Shown here piece after piece: positions 53,828 through 64,000 of a stretch of DNA of 64,000 nt (its first letter is position 1; each line of letters starts with the position of its first letter). A program made the position numbers and the translations under genes. The notes beneath the pieces are model-generated. The model was not told where the DNA came from and made no database searches. It worked only from the letters and a program-made list of their open reading frames with translations. The stretch comes from Chaetomidium leptoderma. Lineage: Eukaryota > Ascomycota > Sordariomycetes > Sordariales > Chaetomiaceae. Location of the stretch: positions 97,515-161,514 of the forward strand of contig MU856874.1 of NCBI GenBank assembly GCA_033296705.1, written 5' to 3'.

Positions 53828-54168
53828 CGAAGGCGGTAAGCCAGGAAAGGAAGGCGGTGGGCTGACGCAGCCTTATTAAGCCTACATGGCACTAATGTGG
53901 TACATCTTGGCGAACCTGCGGCCTGGAAGTCACCAGGCTGGCCAGCCCCAAGCTGGCCAGCCTGGCAAGTTTCTGGCCCTTAGTGGTGTCGTGGTTTGTG
54001 GTTTGTGGGATGCGTGGGTTGTCTGGGGAGGGTTGATGGTGCTGCGCCGAGGCCTCCTAAATACAGGTTCTTTTCCGTATCCACCGTACCTTCCATCAAC
54101 TCCTGAGTCCTCCCTCTGTCACATTCCATTGGCAACTCCAGGTTTTGGCAAATCCAAGTTATCCAACC

Positions 54169-55211
54169 ATGAGCACATGCCACACGGCCGAGCCGGCGGA
54201 CCCGGCAGACCCGGGCATATTTGACTGGCACCCCGCCGAGCTTATCACGGCGCATGAGTCTCGGCCAGACTCGGAGGGATTCGCCCTCATCGTGCTCAAC
54301 CAACCGCTGCACACACGCCTCGCCGTCATCCGCCAGCTGTGGGACAATGGTTTGTTTCATCATACTGTGCAAGAAAGAAACTGGCTAACCCCCCGCTCAA
54401 GCGCATGTCCGAATCGCTGCCGATGGCGGGGCAAACTGCCTGTACGAAGCTGCAGGGCAGCACGGCGACGCCTGCTTTGTAAACCACCACCCTCAACCCA
54501 CCCCAAATGCCCCATTATATGGCAGTACTTACCTAGGTAGGTACTCGCTGCTAATACATGCCCCCGGCCCAGGACGACCTCGACGTCATAATCGGCGACC
54601 TCGACAGCCTGAGCCCCCCCGCCCAGTCCTACTACGAGTCACGCGAGCAGCAGCACAAGACGAAAAAGAAGCAGACGCAAGTGATCCGCGACCCGGACCA
54701 GGAGTCTACTGATTTCGGCAAGGCCGTCGCCTACATCCGCCGGCAGACCCGCCCCAGCCAAACTTGCCAAACTGGCGAGAGAACATCGCCGCCTCCGCCG
54801 CCGCTGGACATAGTCGCACTGGGCGGTCTCGGCGGGCGGGTGGACCAGGGCCTCAGTCAGCTGCACCATCTGTATCTCTTCCAGACGGACACGCGGTATA
54901 GCGCGGGGAGGATGTATCTGTTTAGTGGGGAGAGCCTGACGTTCTTGCTGAAGAGTGGGCGGCATCGCATCAGGGTTAGGGATGGTGAAAGAGGAGGGAG
55001 GGGTGTGTTTGGCAAGCATGTGGGAATTTTGCCTGTCGGCGGGCCCAGCAGGATTACGACGCGCGGGCTGGAGTGGGATGTCACGGACTGGGAGACGCAG
55101 TTTGGCGGCCGCGTGAGCACGAGTAACCACGTCCTGCCGGAGACGGAGGTGGTCGAGGTGCAGACGACGGCCGATGTGTTGTTTACGATTGCGCTGAGGG
55201 AGGAGGTGTGA
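54169..55211 (+). CDS. THI80: Thiamine pyrophosphokinase
   Basis: Three exons, 54169-54349, 54402-54478 and 54573-55211, giving 298 residues. Splicing yields RIAADGGANCLYE, the ATP/thiamine-site motif, and then DDLDVIIGDLDSL with the metal-binding aspartates. DQESTDFGKA and ALGGLGGRVDQGLSQL follow, all hallmarks of eukaryotic TPK. The C-terminal beta-sandwich contributes the thiamine-binding SGRHRI...GLEWD segment. It transfers pyrophosphate from ATP to thiamine to make the cofactor. A loop between the two domains (RRQTRPSQTCQTGERTSPPP) is poorly conserved and its DNA resembles the end of the nearby mobile element. Intron 2 contains the palindrome TACCTAGGTA. The yeast symbol is used for the orthologue. 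Confidence 0.95.
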
Positions 55212-55415
55212 GGGTAATTTGTTAGGAAAGAAAAATGCGGAAGAAGGGCACGGGGTTGGGCTGGGGACCTAGGTAGACAGACGGTTTGGCATCAACTGCC
55301 GTGATATAGACTCCCATTGCAAACAAGCAAGCAAGCAGCAGACAACTGCTTCCGACGCCCGGACTCCACGCTACCCAGATAAATCCATAATCATATCAAG
55401 TGGCCAACAACCGGC

Positions 55416-56311
55416 CTACCGCAGAAAATGCACCACCAGCCAGCAAAACAAGAAAAACACCACCACGCCCGCCCCAAAAATCCACTTGTCCTGCTTCGCC
55501 CGCCGTTCCACCATACGGATGGTATCCCCCGAGATGCCCAGCGTGTTGCCGACCGAATACAGCCGCCGCTGCGTCGACTTGAGCATCTCCCGCTGCTGGC
55601 TCAGATCCCCCAGCACGGCCTGCCCGCGGGCAATGTAATCGTCCAGCGCCGAGTGCGTGCCGGAAAAGAACTGCTGCTCCCTCAGCGCGTGGGACTCCCG
55701 CGTGGCATCCCCGCTGCCCAACCCCAACCCCAACCCCCCTCCTCCTCCTCCCGCCTCGGCCGTGCTCGTCGTCCGCGCGTGTCCACGGCCGCCACCACCG
55801 CCGAGGCCGTACCCAGAGCTGGTACTCATATTTGTGGTGGTGCTAGTGGTGCCGGCGTACGGATTCTCGGGCGTCGCGGCGGCGAACGGCCTCCGGCCGA
55901 GCAGCTCGTTGCGGTTGTCCGTGTGCGCCGCGTCGTCCCGGGCCGTCTTGAGCGCGTCCAACTGGGCGCGGAAGTCGGCCATCTCGGCGCGGAAGTCGCG
56001 GATGCGCTCGAGGGCTTTTTCTTGCTTGGTCGGGTTCAGTTCTTGCTTGGCGAGGCTGTTGTACTCGTCTATCGTGCGCGAGAAGGCCGTCAGCGAGGCC
56101 GAGAGGGAGCCCAGCGCCGCGGGCGTCAGTTGTTGTTGGTGTTGTTGTTGGGGGTCGCTGGCCGAGGGGGTGGAGAGGGCCGAGAGGTCTTTGCGGATGG
56201 TGGTGCGCTGCTTGAGCGCCGAGTTGAAGGTTGTGTTCTGCGGTTTCGCGTGGTTAGGAACTGGAAAGGGCCTCAAGGAAACATTTGGATGGACTATGGG
56301 AGGCGTACCAT
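55416..56311 (-). CDS. BOS1: Bos1-type Qb-SNARE (ER-Golgi), one-codon first exon
   Basis: Two exons: 56311-56309 (only ATG) and 56237-55416, separated by a 71-bp intron, giving 274 residues. The N-terminus MNTTFNSALKQRTTIRKDL and the spacing resemble yeast Bos1. The Qb-SNARE helix runs HSALDDYIARGQAVLGDLSQQREMLKSTQRRLYSVGNTLG, and the protein ends in a tail anchor (WIFGAGVVVFFLFCWLVVHFLR). The linker has Gln- and Gly-rich low-complexity insertions. Bos1 acts in fusion of ER-derived vesicles with the Golgi. The first exon holds just the start codon, an extreme but clear case because the acceptor CCGCAG restores the conserved N-terminus. It is convergent with the thiamine pyrophosphokinase (204 bp). 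Confidence 0.9.
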
Positions 56312-56578
56312 TTTGAAGAGCTTAGCGGTGAGTCATGCAAATTATGCTCGGGATGAGGAGCCAGATCAAACCCAAATGTTGCGGGTTCCGTCGTTGTGCG
56401 ATGGTTCTGTGGCCGTTTCGTGGAATTCGTGCATCGAGCTCGATGCGGTCATGATCGCGCTTGCAAGCTGGCTTTTGGGGTCTTGGTCCAAAGTCTAGAA
56501 CAGGGGTCCACTGGTGGGGCCACGATGCGCAGACAGGAAGAGTGGGGCCGCCAGGTTATGGCTGGCACTGAATATTCC

Positions 56579-57015
56579 CTAGGCCCATCTCAGTCTTTTG
56601 CTCTCCCCAGTTGCCGTTTCCAGGCAAGGCATCGCCCACTCTACCATGTACTCGGATGCCATCAGCTGCTCTGCCGTAGGCCTCTCAGCAGGCTCAAACG
56701 CCAACATGGCCCTGAGCAGCTCACCCAGAGCCCGCAACTCTCCCCAGTGCTTTTCAGGGATTCACTGGCCACCAGAACCAACAGCGAGACAGCGTTTCAA
56801 CTTTTCGTCGCGAGCCAGCCAAATCGTCTCGAGCCACCAAAGCCAAGCCTGTGGACAACCTGGTATCGGCCGTCTTGGAAAGTGTTCCCGATGGCCATTG
56901 GATAGTAGCCACCAATGGTGTAATCCTCAAAGTCTTCCAGGTCGATTTCCGGGATGTAGACAGCCTGGGGCGGCTGAGTTGTGTTGTCGATGTAATATTG
57001 ACTCACTGAGTCCAA
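56579..57015 (-). pseudogene. Internally deleted SRPK-type protein kinase relic
   Basis: The left part of the frame encodes a kinase N-terminus (EDFEDYTIGGYYPMAIGNTF then RYQVVHRLGFGG), the glycine-rich loop of SR-protein-kinase-like enzymes. A frameshift breaks it at WLA. The sequence then jumps to a kinase C-lobe (IPEKHWGELRALGELLRAML ... ERPTAEQLMASEYMVEWAMP) ending in TAG at 56,579. The whole catalytic core (HRD, DFG and APE regions) is missing, an in-frame stop separates the two parts, and no ATG precedes the first. Such kinase relics are frequent in fungal genomes with expanded SRPK-like families. Confidence 0.8.
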
Positions 57016-57079
57016 CTCCTATTGAAATATTGGGTATCCAGCTGCCCTCTGCCCACTCCCTCCGCAAGCCACCATCACC

Positions 57080-58846
57080 CTAAGCAACATGCGTCTTGAC
57101 CTTGCGGTACCGAATAACCTCAACCCCCTGCTCATCCACAATCCGCTCCGCCACAACCTTGTGCCCCTTCACGGCCGGCCAAAACTTGGTCCACAGCGCC
57201 CAGTACACCGCGCCCAGAAGCAAGACACCAACCCCCACGACGGGGAACACATAGTACGGATACCCCTCGGCCCAGAAATCGCCGTCGGCCGGCGGGATGA
57301 ACGGCACGATGGCCAGGAACGCGTTGCACAGCATGAAGATGACCGTGACCGGCAGCCACGTCCGCCAGCCAGGCTCCCACGGCTCCGACTTTTGGTACTG
57401 CAGGTAGATGAGCCCCGCGGCGACAAACGTGTTGATCCACGCGCCCGGGTACGTGTACAGGTTGACGATGAAGTTGTAGGCCGGGCCGGGGGGAGGGGCG
57501 AGCAGCACGATGATGGTGACGATCCAGTGGAGGAAGAGCTACATTTAGCTCACGTCAGTCAGCAGCCAGCCGAGCTAAGAGTGGTTGGTTCGTTACAAAA
57601 GAAAGGGCTAGAGTAAAAAGACGTACAGCAGCAGCAGGCGAATTGAAGGGCTTGTTGGACCCCCACAGTCGGCTCAGGGGCAGCAGCCCCTCCTTGCCGA
57701 GCTCCTGGTTGAGACGGGCGTGGGCGAAGCTGACGGCCAGCACGTTGCCCAGGTTGCTGAGGGCGACAAAGGCGGGTAGCGTGCGGGCGCCGGCGCTGTC
57801 GCCAAAGACGTTTTTGAAGAACAGGCCCGCCACGATGACCTCGGACGTCGCCAGCTCGGATTTCGGGATGGCGGCGAAATAGGCCACGTTGGCGAGCACG
57901 TAGAGGACGGTCACGCCGCCGACGGCGAGGGGCGCGGCGATGGTGAGGGTGCGCCGCGGGTCCCGGATCTCGCTCAGCACGTAGTTGGCGTTCTCCCAGC
58001 CCTTGTAGCTGTAGATGACGTTGAGCAGGGCGTTGGAGTAGGCATAGGCCCCGCCGCCGCCGTAGCCTTCGCCAGACTCGATGGCAAAGGCGTTGTCAAA
58101 GTTGTGCGGGTCGGGGACCAGCCGGCGGCCGGCGAGAGCGGCGAAGCCCGAGAAAACGATAAAAACCAAAACGGCGACCTTGAAGACGCCGAGGACGTTG
58201 AACAGCCGGATGCCCCACTTGGGGAGCACGGCGTGCAGCACCACGGCGAATGTGACGCAGGCGACGCCGACGCCACGCGCCTTGTAGCTGTCCTTGACCT
58301 CGTTGCCGGACGCGTAGAGGATGTAGCGGCCGAACGCGAGCGAGTTGCCCGACGAGAAGCCGAGCAGGATCATCTGCGAGGCGAGCACGCAGGTGGCGAG
58401 GTACTTGGGATGGCGGTAGACGTGTTCGAGGTAGTTCTTCTCGCCGCCGGAGCGGGGGATGGCCAGGCCGAATTCGAGCCAGACGCTGAGGCCGCAGAAG
58501 GTGAGGAAGCCACCTAGAAGTGTGAGTATCACTGCATGCTTGGTAGCTGGGAGGATGAGCTGGTTGTCTTACCAATCACCCACAACATCAAGCTCACACC
58601 AACGGACCCCGTCGCTGCGAAAATGCTCGACGGCGTCGAGAAGATACCGGTGCCGATCATCTTGTTGAGAATGAGGAACACGGCGCCCGTGATGCCCAGC
58701 TTTCGCGAGTCGTCGTAGGCATACTTGTTCTCCTCCTTGATCTCGCCGACCTCGACATCCTCACGGGGCGCTGTCTTCTCGTGGACATGGTCGTTCACCC
58801 CTTTCGGGGCTGCCTCCTCGCTGGAGGACTTGTTGAATATGCCCAT
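57080..58846 (-). CDS. Amino-acid permease of the LAT family, MUP1/methionine-permease-like
   Basis: Three exons, 58846-58573, 58513-57627 and 57538-57080 (introns 59 and 88 bp), giving 539 residues. The N-terminal cytosolic part is acidic. The first membrane segment contains LNKMIGTGIFSTPSSIFAATGS, the substrate-binding TM1 signature of LAT/APC transporters. GGFLTFCGLSVWLEFGLAIPRSGGEKNYLEH and the SYKGWENANYVLSEIRDPRRTL loop are typical of fungal Mup1-type high-affinity methionine permeases. About twelve hydrophobic segments can be counted. The substrate assignment (methionine or a related amino acid) is from family resemblance. A cytosolic C-terminal tail (KVVAERIVDEQGVEVIRYRK) ends the protein. 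Confidence 0.9.
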
Positions 58847-61204
58847 GCTTGCAGACTGCTCTGCGGTTCAGGCAGGGTTGGAGTAGCTGCAAAGGGTCCC
58901 GCAGGTCTGAGTTGCAACGGGCGCTGATCTTTAATACTCCTGGGTGCCAAGAAGGATGCCCCTCCCCGCGGTTTAAAGTTCTTAACGACCCAGTTAAGAG
59001 GGTGTGACGTGACATGGACGCTGCACTGGCGCCATCGCCAAAACCTGTGATACTTTTACACGGCCGAGACCTATCCCGCATCAGACCCCAGACGCCACGA
59101 GGCAAGTCGGCCTGTCCGACGTGGGGAGCCTTCGATTCCCGCCATTTTGTAGCGGGTAGCAGTAGTAGCAGTAGTAGGTTTAGCCCATATCGGGGACGCA
59201 AGCCCGGTGAGATGATTAGACCCTGGTATGGCACCCGCCGAGCCCGCGAAGAATGTGGGTTTGACGTGACGAGATTTCAACCTTGACGCAGCAGATGGTT
59301 CGGTCTGGGAAAGAAAACTACCGGTTGCCTGTTCAGGGCCGGGCCGCAGACCAACCGTAGGCCGTGTTGATCATCTGCAACCACTGAATCGGGAAGGTCG
59401 TCAGCAGAGAGCCTGGGCACCCACAAACCGGTCGAATTCGCCGATGTCGTGCTCCCGGCCAAGAATTACAGCAGAATCCGCCGCCAAAATCAACGGTATT
59501 TTGGTCTGGGGCCCTGCAGCCGTCTGCGGGCGGCCTGTCACCAGTTTTGCCGTGCTTATCGCGCCCACGCGAGCGGTGGGACGGAAAATCGGTATCCAGA
59601 GCGCTGGGTGAGCGGGAGCGACCGGTTTCAGAGACAGCAAGATCTTTCGAAACCTCATTGGGGACCGGGTTGTGACGAAATTGTACGTCGATACCGCACC
59701 CTGCTGTTGAGGATTGCCTCGGAGGCTGGGTCAATCATTTGGCTTTGTTGTGACGACCAATCTCGACCCATCGGCACCAGGCATACGGCCGCGAGGTACT
59801 TCAGACGCGACAGATCTTTTGTTCCTTGTGCTGCTCAAGCCGAGTGTGGTGTCTGGGGGCAGCCATTGCTCCCCGCGGGGGAGCCAGTCCTCGACGGAGA
59901 AACAAATGGCCAACTTGCCCGCTATCCTGCCTTGTTAAGAGGGCGATGCAGACGGACCGATTTTGAAAGGGGATTGTTAACCCATTCCGAGGAGCAGGAT
60001 GTTTGTTCGGGGAGCAATCCATTCCATGCTCACCCAGTCGAAGAAGATGTGAAGAAGACAACAAGTATAACCATCGTTGCTGTGGACTGTGGAGAAGCTT
60101 CCATCGTGTTGAAGTTGAGAGCACATGCTCCAATCGGTGTTGAGTGGCCCCGCAGCCAAGGACTCTTAACGGTCCGGAGGTCGGGTGGGGGGGATTTCTG
60201 CCAGGTCGAAAGCGCACACTGTGGCCAATCGGCACCAAACAAAGTCGAGAATCGAACTTACCCGAGAACGATCTGAGCCGTTCTTCGAGGCGACGGGGCT
60301 GCTCTGACTGTGAACCCCTTTTTCGAAAAGCCTCCAGGATTTCAGTGCCCCACCGATGGTCGAGTCATGTTGAAAAGTCGAGCGGATGAACCGCAGCGTG
60401 TGCCACCGAGGCACCCATCCCGTGGCCGAGAGCCCCGTCGCTGAGAGGGATGCAAGCATGCAGCAGCAGCGTGGTAGCGGTCCAAACCCGGCCTGTCATG
60501 GACGTCATGTGGTCAAACATAACAGGACAGAAATTCACCCAAAGTTGAGAATCGCGTCGTGTCAACGACGACACGTGACTTCGCGTCCACTTTACTTTTT
60601 CCCCAATCGCTGTCGAGCCAGGTCAGGGCAGCGATGGCGGGGAGCGAGTCGTGAATTGAACTGTCAAGCCGTGTGCGTGCGACAAGTGTTGCTTCGAAAA
60701 GAGACCTTTTTGAACCTTCTAATAATTAACGAACGGCGGCTTTTCCGTGCTCATGACCGGGATAGCTTTCCGCGTCTACAATCTCCCCCCGTCCGAGGGT
60801 CCGTCTAAAATTCTTCAACTTGAAATCGGCCGCCGAAAGTGATTTTTGCCAGGTGGCTGGGTGTTCTGGGCCTTGTTTCTCGGGTGGGACTGGCCGCGTG
60901 GCTCGCCTTCAGGGCCGTGCTGTCACTGCTGTGTGGTGGGGTGGGGGCCTGTCTCCCAATCCTGTCCGTGCACGGCACGCCGCTAACGAACCGCTTGCTG
61001 AGCCGCGGCGGCGTCGCGCGAACCGCGTAACCAACTGGCTTGCACGTCCACCACCAATCCGCCAAATCTCGCAAACCGGCCGTCGCAAATCCGCCCTCGG
61101 CCAATCGGCGCTCCCACCACATTGCCTCCCACCAGCACCGCTGGCGATCTACCTTGCGGGCTTGCTTGAAGGCTCTGGAGACACACACTACCCTCGCTTG
61201 CGCA
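58847..61204. other. Long divergent intergenic region
   Basis: Between the permease (-) and the Whi5/Nrm1-like gene (+). Frames at 59,449-60,276 (+) and 59,401-59,658 (-) were examined and rejected. The last 1 kb is a C-rich leader-like region. No RNA gene was recognised. Confidence 0.45.
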
Positions 61205-63112
61205 ATGACAGACCCGGAATCGACCGCGGTTTCGAGTCGACTCAACCCCGGACTCGTCGGGGACAAAGGCTCGAGGACAATCCCGCACTCGGCGTCCTAC
61301 CCAGGGCCCGCCTCGCATTTGGCCAGCATGACCCAAATCGGCGCCGTGCCGAGAGGAACCGCCTTTGAAACACGACCTTTTGCTGCAGACGACCGTGACG
61401 CGACTCGCTTCCGCGCCAACACGGCAGGCGGCAATTTAGCACGGCGCGACGATCCCCCCGGGGAATCTGGTCCCGGCGATTCCCAGCCCACTGCCCATCC
61501 CACATCGAGCTCGTCCGAACATCACTCCCCCGCGGATCACAGCTTCGCTCCCCAATTGCCCAACCGACACGCCCTGGCTCTTTCTCGAAGCAACTCGCAG
61601 GGCACCACCAGCTCCACGAACGGCGCCGACGCCGTGTTTACCCCGCCCGCAAGCGGAGGCAGGTTGAGTCCCGGCACCGGCACCGGCAGCGCCCACAACT
61701 CGAGCCAGGAATCACAGCTACTGCAATTGTCCCAGATCGCTGCCGCCCAAGCCAGGATACCCGAGGACGCCGCTGACATGGCGAACGGCGCGTCGAGGAA
61801 ACGAATGGCCGACGGCGTGGTGAAGCACACGCGCGAAAAGTCGAACGTGTCGCCGCGACAAATGGTCGGCCACTCGAGGAATACGAGCACTGTCAGCGTG
61901 GCTTCCACCGCCGGGAGTCGCATTGGAGAGGTACCACTGTTGTCTGCTTGGTCCAAGTCCGGTGCTAACTCGTCGACACAGCTGTCCGCCGAGCTGAAGG
62001 CGCGTTTGTCATACGCCATGGTCAAGGTCAACCACGGCTGGCAGTCTCAGTCGATCGACCAAGTAGAGACGATGGTTTCCCAAGCGGCCTCGCCTGCGTC
62101 TAGTGCCTCCACAATACACCTTCGGAACGGCTCCTCAGCAAGCCCTCAGTTCTCTACCATCTCCCATCGGGCCAGCAACAACACGACCCCGGCCATGGGC
62201 CCACAACACCAGCATTCAAGCCGCGCCGGGGATCCCCAGTGGGGAGAGTCCCCGCAGTCCACTTCGCGAGGAAGCTCCTCATCCCCGGTCAAGACCACCC
62301 ATGGTCTCGCCCCACCGGTTTCCATTCAACCCGCTCAACACGTTGGCAACCCCCGTCGGGAGCCCAACCCACGACACGTCCCCTCGCTACTCTCTAGCTC
62401 CCACCACACCTCACCCCGCGCAGGCGGGCTGCACACCAGCCCCTATCTCGCTCCCGGGCGGCACCGTAGTGCCATATCCGAGGCAATGTTTGTATCCCCG
62501 CACACGAACGTTCGCGAACAAGACGCAATAGAATCGCTCCTCTTCATGAGCAGCCCCGGCAACTCAGCCAACCTCAAACACGCCTTCCCCAGCTCCCAAC
62601 CGCTCCCCTCTAGCCACAGCCACGCCGCTCCCCAGCAACGAACTGCCCTGCCCACCTCCCAGCCGCGAAAGAGCCTCCCCTCAGGGCGACCCACACACCA
62701 CGCCCGGTCCCAATCCCAAACCACCAAGCGCGTCGGCTTCGAAAAATCCCCCTCGGCAATGGACATCGACGAACCGTCCCCCCACCTCGGAGGAGGCTCG
62801 CCCATGTCCGTGTCGCGGGGCACGCCACGCAGACGCATTAACAGCAACATAAACGGGAGTCATCATCATCCTCCTCATGGGGAACACGCGGTAAATGCGC
62901 CAGCGCCGAGGCTGAAACAGCTGCCGGTGCCGGCGGGGCTGTCGGTGGTGTCGAGACCAAGGCCGGCGCTGGCTGATGACGAGATTGATCGCATGCTGGA
63001 TCGGGCGGTGGCGGCGGCGGAGGAGGATTCGGATTCCGAGGGGGAGATTCAGTTGCCTGTGCAGAGGGCGCGCCGGGACGGCGCCGCAAGGGTTGGGGGG
63101 GTTGAGGGGTGA
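61205..63112 (+). CDS. Whi5/Nrm1-like G1/S transcriptional repressor
   Basis: Single exon, 635 residues from ATG 61205. Most of the protein is Ser/Pro/His-rich and disordered, with many SP/TP sites suited to cyclin-dependent kinases. Residues about 259-290 (LSAELKARLSYAMVKVNHGW followed by an acidic turn) match the short Whi5 domain that binds SBF/MBF transcription factors. Downstream, DAIESLLFMSSPGNSANLKH and KRVGFEKSPSAMDID are conserved-looking islands seen in filamentous-fungal homologues. Whi5-type proteins repress G1/S genes until phosphorylated by CDK. The assignment rests on this short domain and layout, so it is probable, not certain. The frame is open upstream to 61,040, but the chosen ATG is the natural start. 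Confidence 0.72.
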   Translation: MTDPESTAVSSRLNPGLVGDKGSRTIPHSASYPGPASHLASMTQIGAVPRGTAFETRPFAADDRDATRFRANTAGGNLARRDDPPGESGPGDSQPTAHPTSSSSEHHSPADHSFAPQLPNRHALALSRSNSQGTTSSTNGADAVFTPPASGGRLSPGTGTGSAHNSSQESQLLQLSQIAAAQARIPEDAADMANGASRKRMADGVVKHTREKSNVSPRQMVGHSRNTSTVSVASTAGSRIGEVPLLSAWSKSGANSSTQLSAELKARLSYAMVKVNHGWQSQSIDQVETMVSQAASPASSASTIHLRNGSSASPQFSTISHRASNNTTPAMGPQHQHSSRAGDPQWGESPQSTSRGSSSSPVKTTHGLAPPVSIQPAQHVGNPRREPNPRHVPSLLSSSHHTSPRAGGLHTSPYLAPGRHRSAISEAMFVSPHTNVREQDAIESLLFMSSPGNSANLKHAFPSSQPLPSSHSHAAPQQRTALPTSQPRKSLPSGRPTHHARSQSQTTKRVGFEKSPSAMDIDEPSPHLGGGSPMSVSRGTPRRRINSNINGSHHHPPHGEHAVNAPAPRLKQLPVPAGLSVVSRPRPALADDEIDRMLDRAVAAAEEDSDSEGEIQLPVQRARRDGAARVGGVEG

Positions 63113-63889
63113 GGTGGCTTTTTGACGGTTCTCCGGCTACCTTGGGCATGCATGCCCATGAGAGGGTTGCACGACTTCGTTCTCGAATATATAGGGAGGG
63201 CTTTGGTGTTACGGGGGAGCCTAGGCGTGTTGCCCGTTTCGGGCTTGCATTTGGTTGGCGTTGACTTTGGTGGATGGCGTCTGGGCATCGCCCGCAGGGA
63301 CTGTATATAGCTCTGCACGGCGTAGGGGCATATGAGCATTGTCTTTAGCGGTCTGATGGTTCTGAAAAAGGGACGACTTCGTTTGGTGAGCGGTGAGTTG
63401 AGCGCCCGCTGACATTGCGCGAGTCAATCTGGGTTTTTGAGCCAAAGGCAACGAGCCATGGACGCAAGTTTTTAAATCTGCGGTATTTTTGCCTGCCTAC
63501 CCCTGAGTTTCCTTGTTTACAAAACACACTGTTCCAACGTTCCAGAGCCAACGACCAAAAAGAAATCCGAACCATAAAGCCATCCAACCCCCCCCCCCCC
63601 ACGACGCCCGCTCCCTTAGACCCCGACCCCCTTTCAGAAAACAAAAAACACAACAGTTAGTTACAGTAAGTAACCTACCAAAAATAAGCCTCAACAACCA
63701 ACTCAAACTCCGTCCTTCCCCTCCTCCTCGTCGCCTCCTCCACAACCGCCGCCCGAGAACATCATCACACAACCCCCCCCGGCCCAGACTGGACACAACC
63801 ACACGCCCGACCCGCCCCCACCCAGCCGCCACCTCCGTCGTCGGCCAACAACTGCCGCACATCCAACCGCCTAGGTACCCAACCCGCAC
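63113..63889. other. Intergenic, right flank
   Basis: Contains a C run near 63,588-63,601 and the palindromic fragment CCTAGGTA near 63,870. It probably includes the end of the next minus-strand gene. Confidence 0.4.
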
Positions 63890-64000
63890 CTCCTTGTCTG
63901 CGATGATGCCGGCCAGGGCGTGCTGCAGATCATCGACTAGACATTGCGCTGATTCTTGCACGCTCCACGCTAGTTTGGTGTTAATGTGGTGGTGGTGGTG
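63890..64000 (-). CDS. Partial exon of a gene running off the window
   Basis: The minus-strand frame entering from the right encodes a protein-like segment (WSVQESAQCLVDDLQHALAG IIADKE) and ends at a possible donor GTGCGG (63,889). A CTAG acceptor may lie near 63,969, in which case the CAC repeat at the very end is intronic. Too little is visible for identification. Confidence 0.35.

Larger units (their letters stand above)
53165..53979. mobile_element. PIF/Harbinger-like miniature inverted-repeat element, TTA target duplication
   Basis: The ends share a perfect 28-bp inverted repeat starting GGGCCAGAAACTTGCCAGGC (left 53,165-53,192, right 53,952-53,979). Both ends are flanked by TTA (53,162-53,164 and 53,980-53,982), the target duplication typical of PIF/Harbinger transposons, whose ends often begin GGGCC. 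The 815-bp element has no transposase. A 119-codon frame without an ATG (53,468-53,827, minus) encodes a non-repetitive protein-like sequence (SYPDIIKIAANQDNEVLEST...) that I cannot assign. The interior is AT-richer than the surroundings and contains several palindromes. It sits about 190 bp upstream of the thiamine pyrophosphokinase start. Confidence 0.8.

Noticed and set aside
59401..59658. Minus-strand frame with a hydrophobic strand (IPLILAADSAVILG)
   Set aside because: Briefly protein-like, but no start, no partner exon and no family could be found.
59449..60276. 275-codon frame in the permease/Whi5 gap
   Set aside because: Starts from a non-ATG codon, has no recognisable domain, hydrophobic pattern or codon bias.

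Overview
The window is chromosomal DNA of a filamentous ascomycete, most likely a Sordariomycete close to Sordariales/Chaetomiaceae. The basis is monocistronic genes on both strands, short GT-AG introns (mostly 45-95 bp) with CTAAC- or CTGAC-like branch sites, GC-rich coding sequence, and fungal families: highly reducing polyketide synthase, Zn2Cys6 regulators, Egt2, OM14, Mia40, Bos1 and a Whi5/Nrm1-like protein. The species assignment is an inference; no rRNA or tRNA gene was seen. Exon boundaries were worked out by hand from splice sites and reading frame.

Left edge (1-7.9 kb): the 3' end of a highly reducing polyketide synthase (ER-KR-ACP), an FAD monooxygenase and a GRE2-type ketoreductase. 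The last two are divergently transcribed from a 489-bp region. This looks like the edge of a secondary-metabolite cluster. A kinase-fold phosphotransferase and a small secreted protein follow.

9.7-18.4 kb: a RhoGAP-like protein lacking its arginine finger, an Egt2 homologue (ergothioneine pathway), an archaemetzincin and a low-complexity hypothetical protein.

18.6-36.5 kb: a secretion-rich stretch with a GH3 beta-xylosidase, a GH3 beta-glucosidase, an aspartic protease, a tyrosinase and a Ser/Thr-rich membrane glycoprotein. Between them lie a 64-residue mini-gene, a cryptic spliced secreted protein and a 209-residue protein carrying two complete Zn2Cys6 clusters.

37.5-46.4 kb: a Myb/SANT-like protein with a polyQ tract, a 22-residue metallothionein, a short-chain dehydrogenase, a 955-bp inverted-repeat element and a six-exon Zn2Cys6 factor whose stop codon lies next to that element.

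47.8-63.1 kb: mostly housekeeping genes. These are OM14-like (its start codon is created by splicing), Mia40, thiamine pyrophosphokinase, Bos1 SNARE (a one-codon first exon), a MUP1-type permease and a Whi5/Nrm1-like repressor. Among them are an unknown protein with degenerate tandem repeats, a PIF/Harbinger-like miniature element flanked by TTA and a deleted SRPK-type kinase relic. A gene fragment runs off the right end.

The most unusual items are the tandem Zn2Cys6 mini-regulator, the two inverted-repeat elements, the splice-assembled start codon, the arginine-finger-less GAP, three stopless introns of length divisible by three, and a recurrent 10-bp palindrome TACCTAGGTA.
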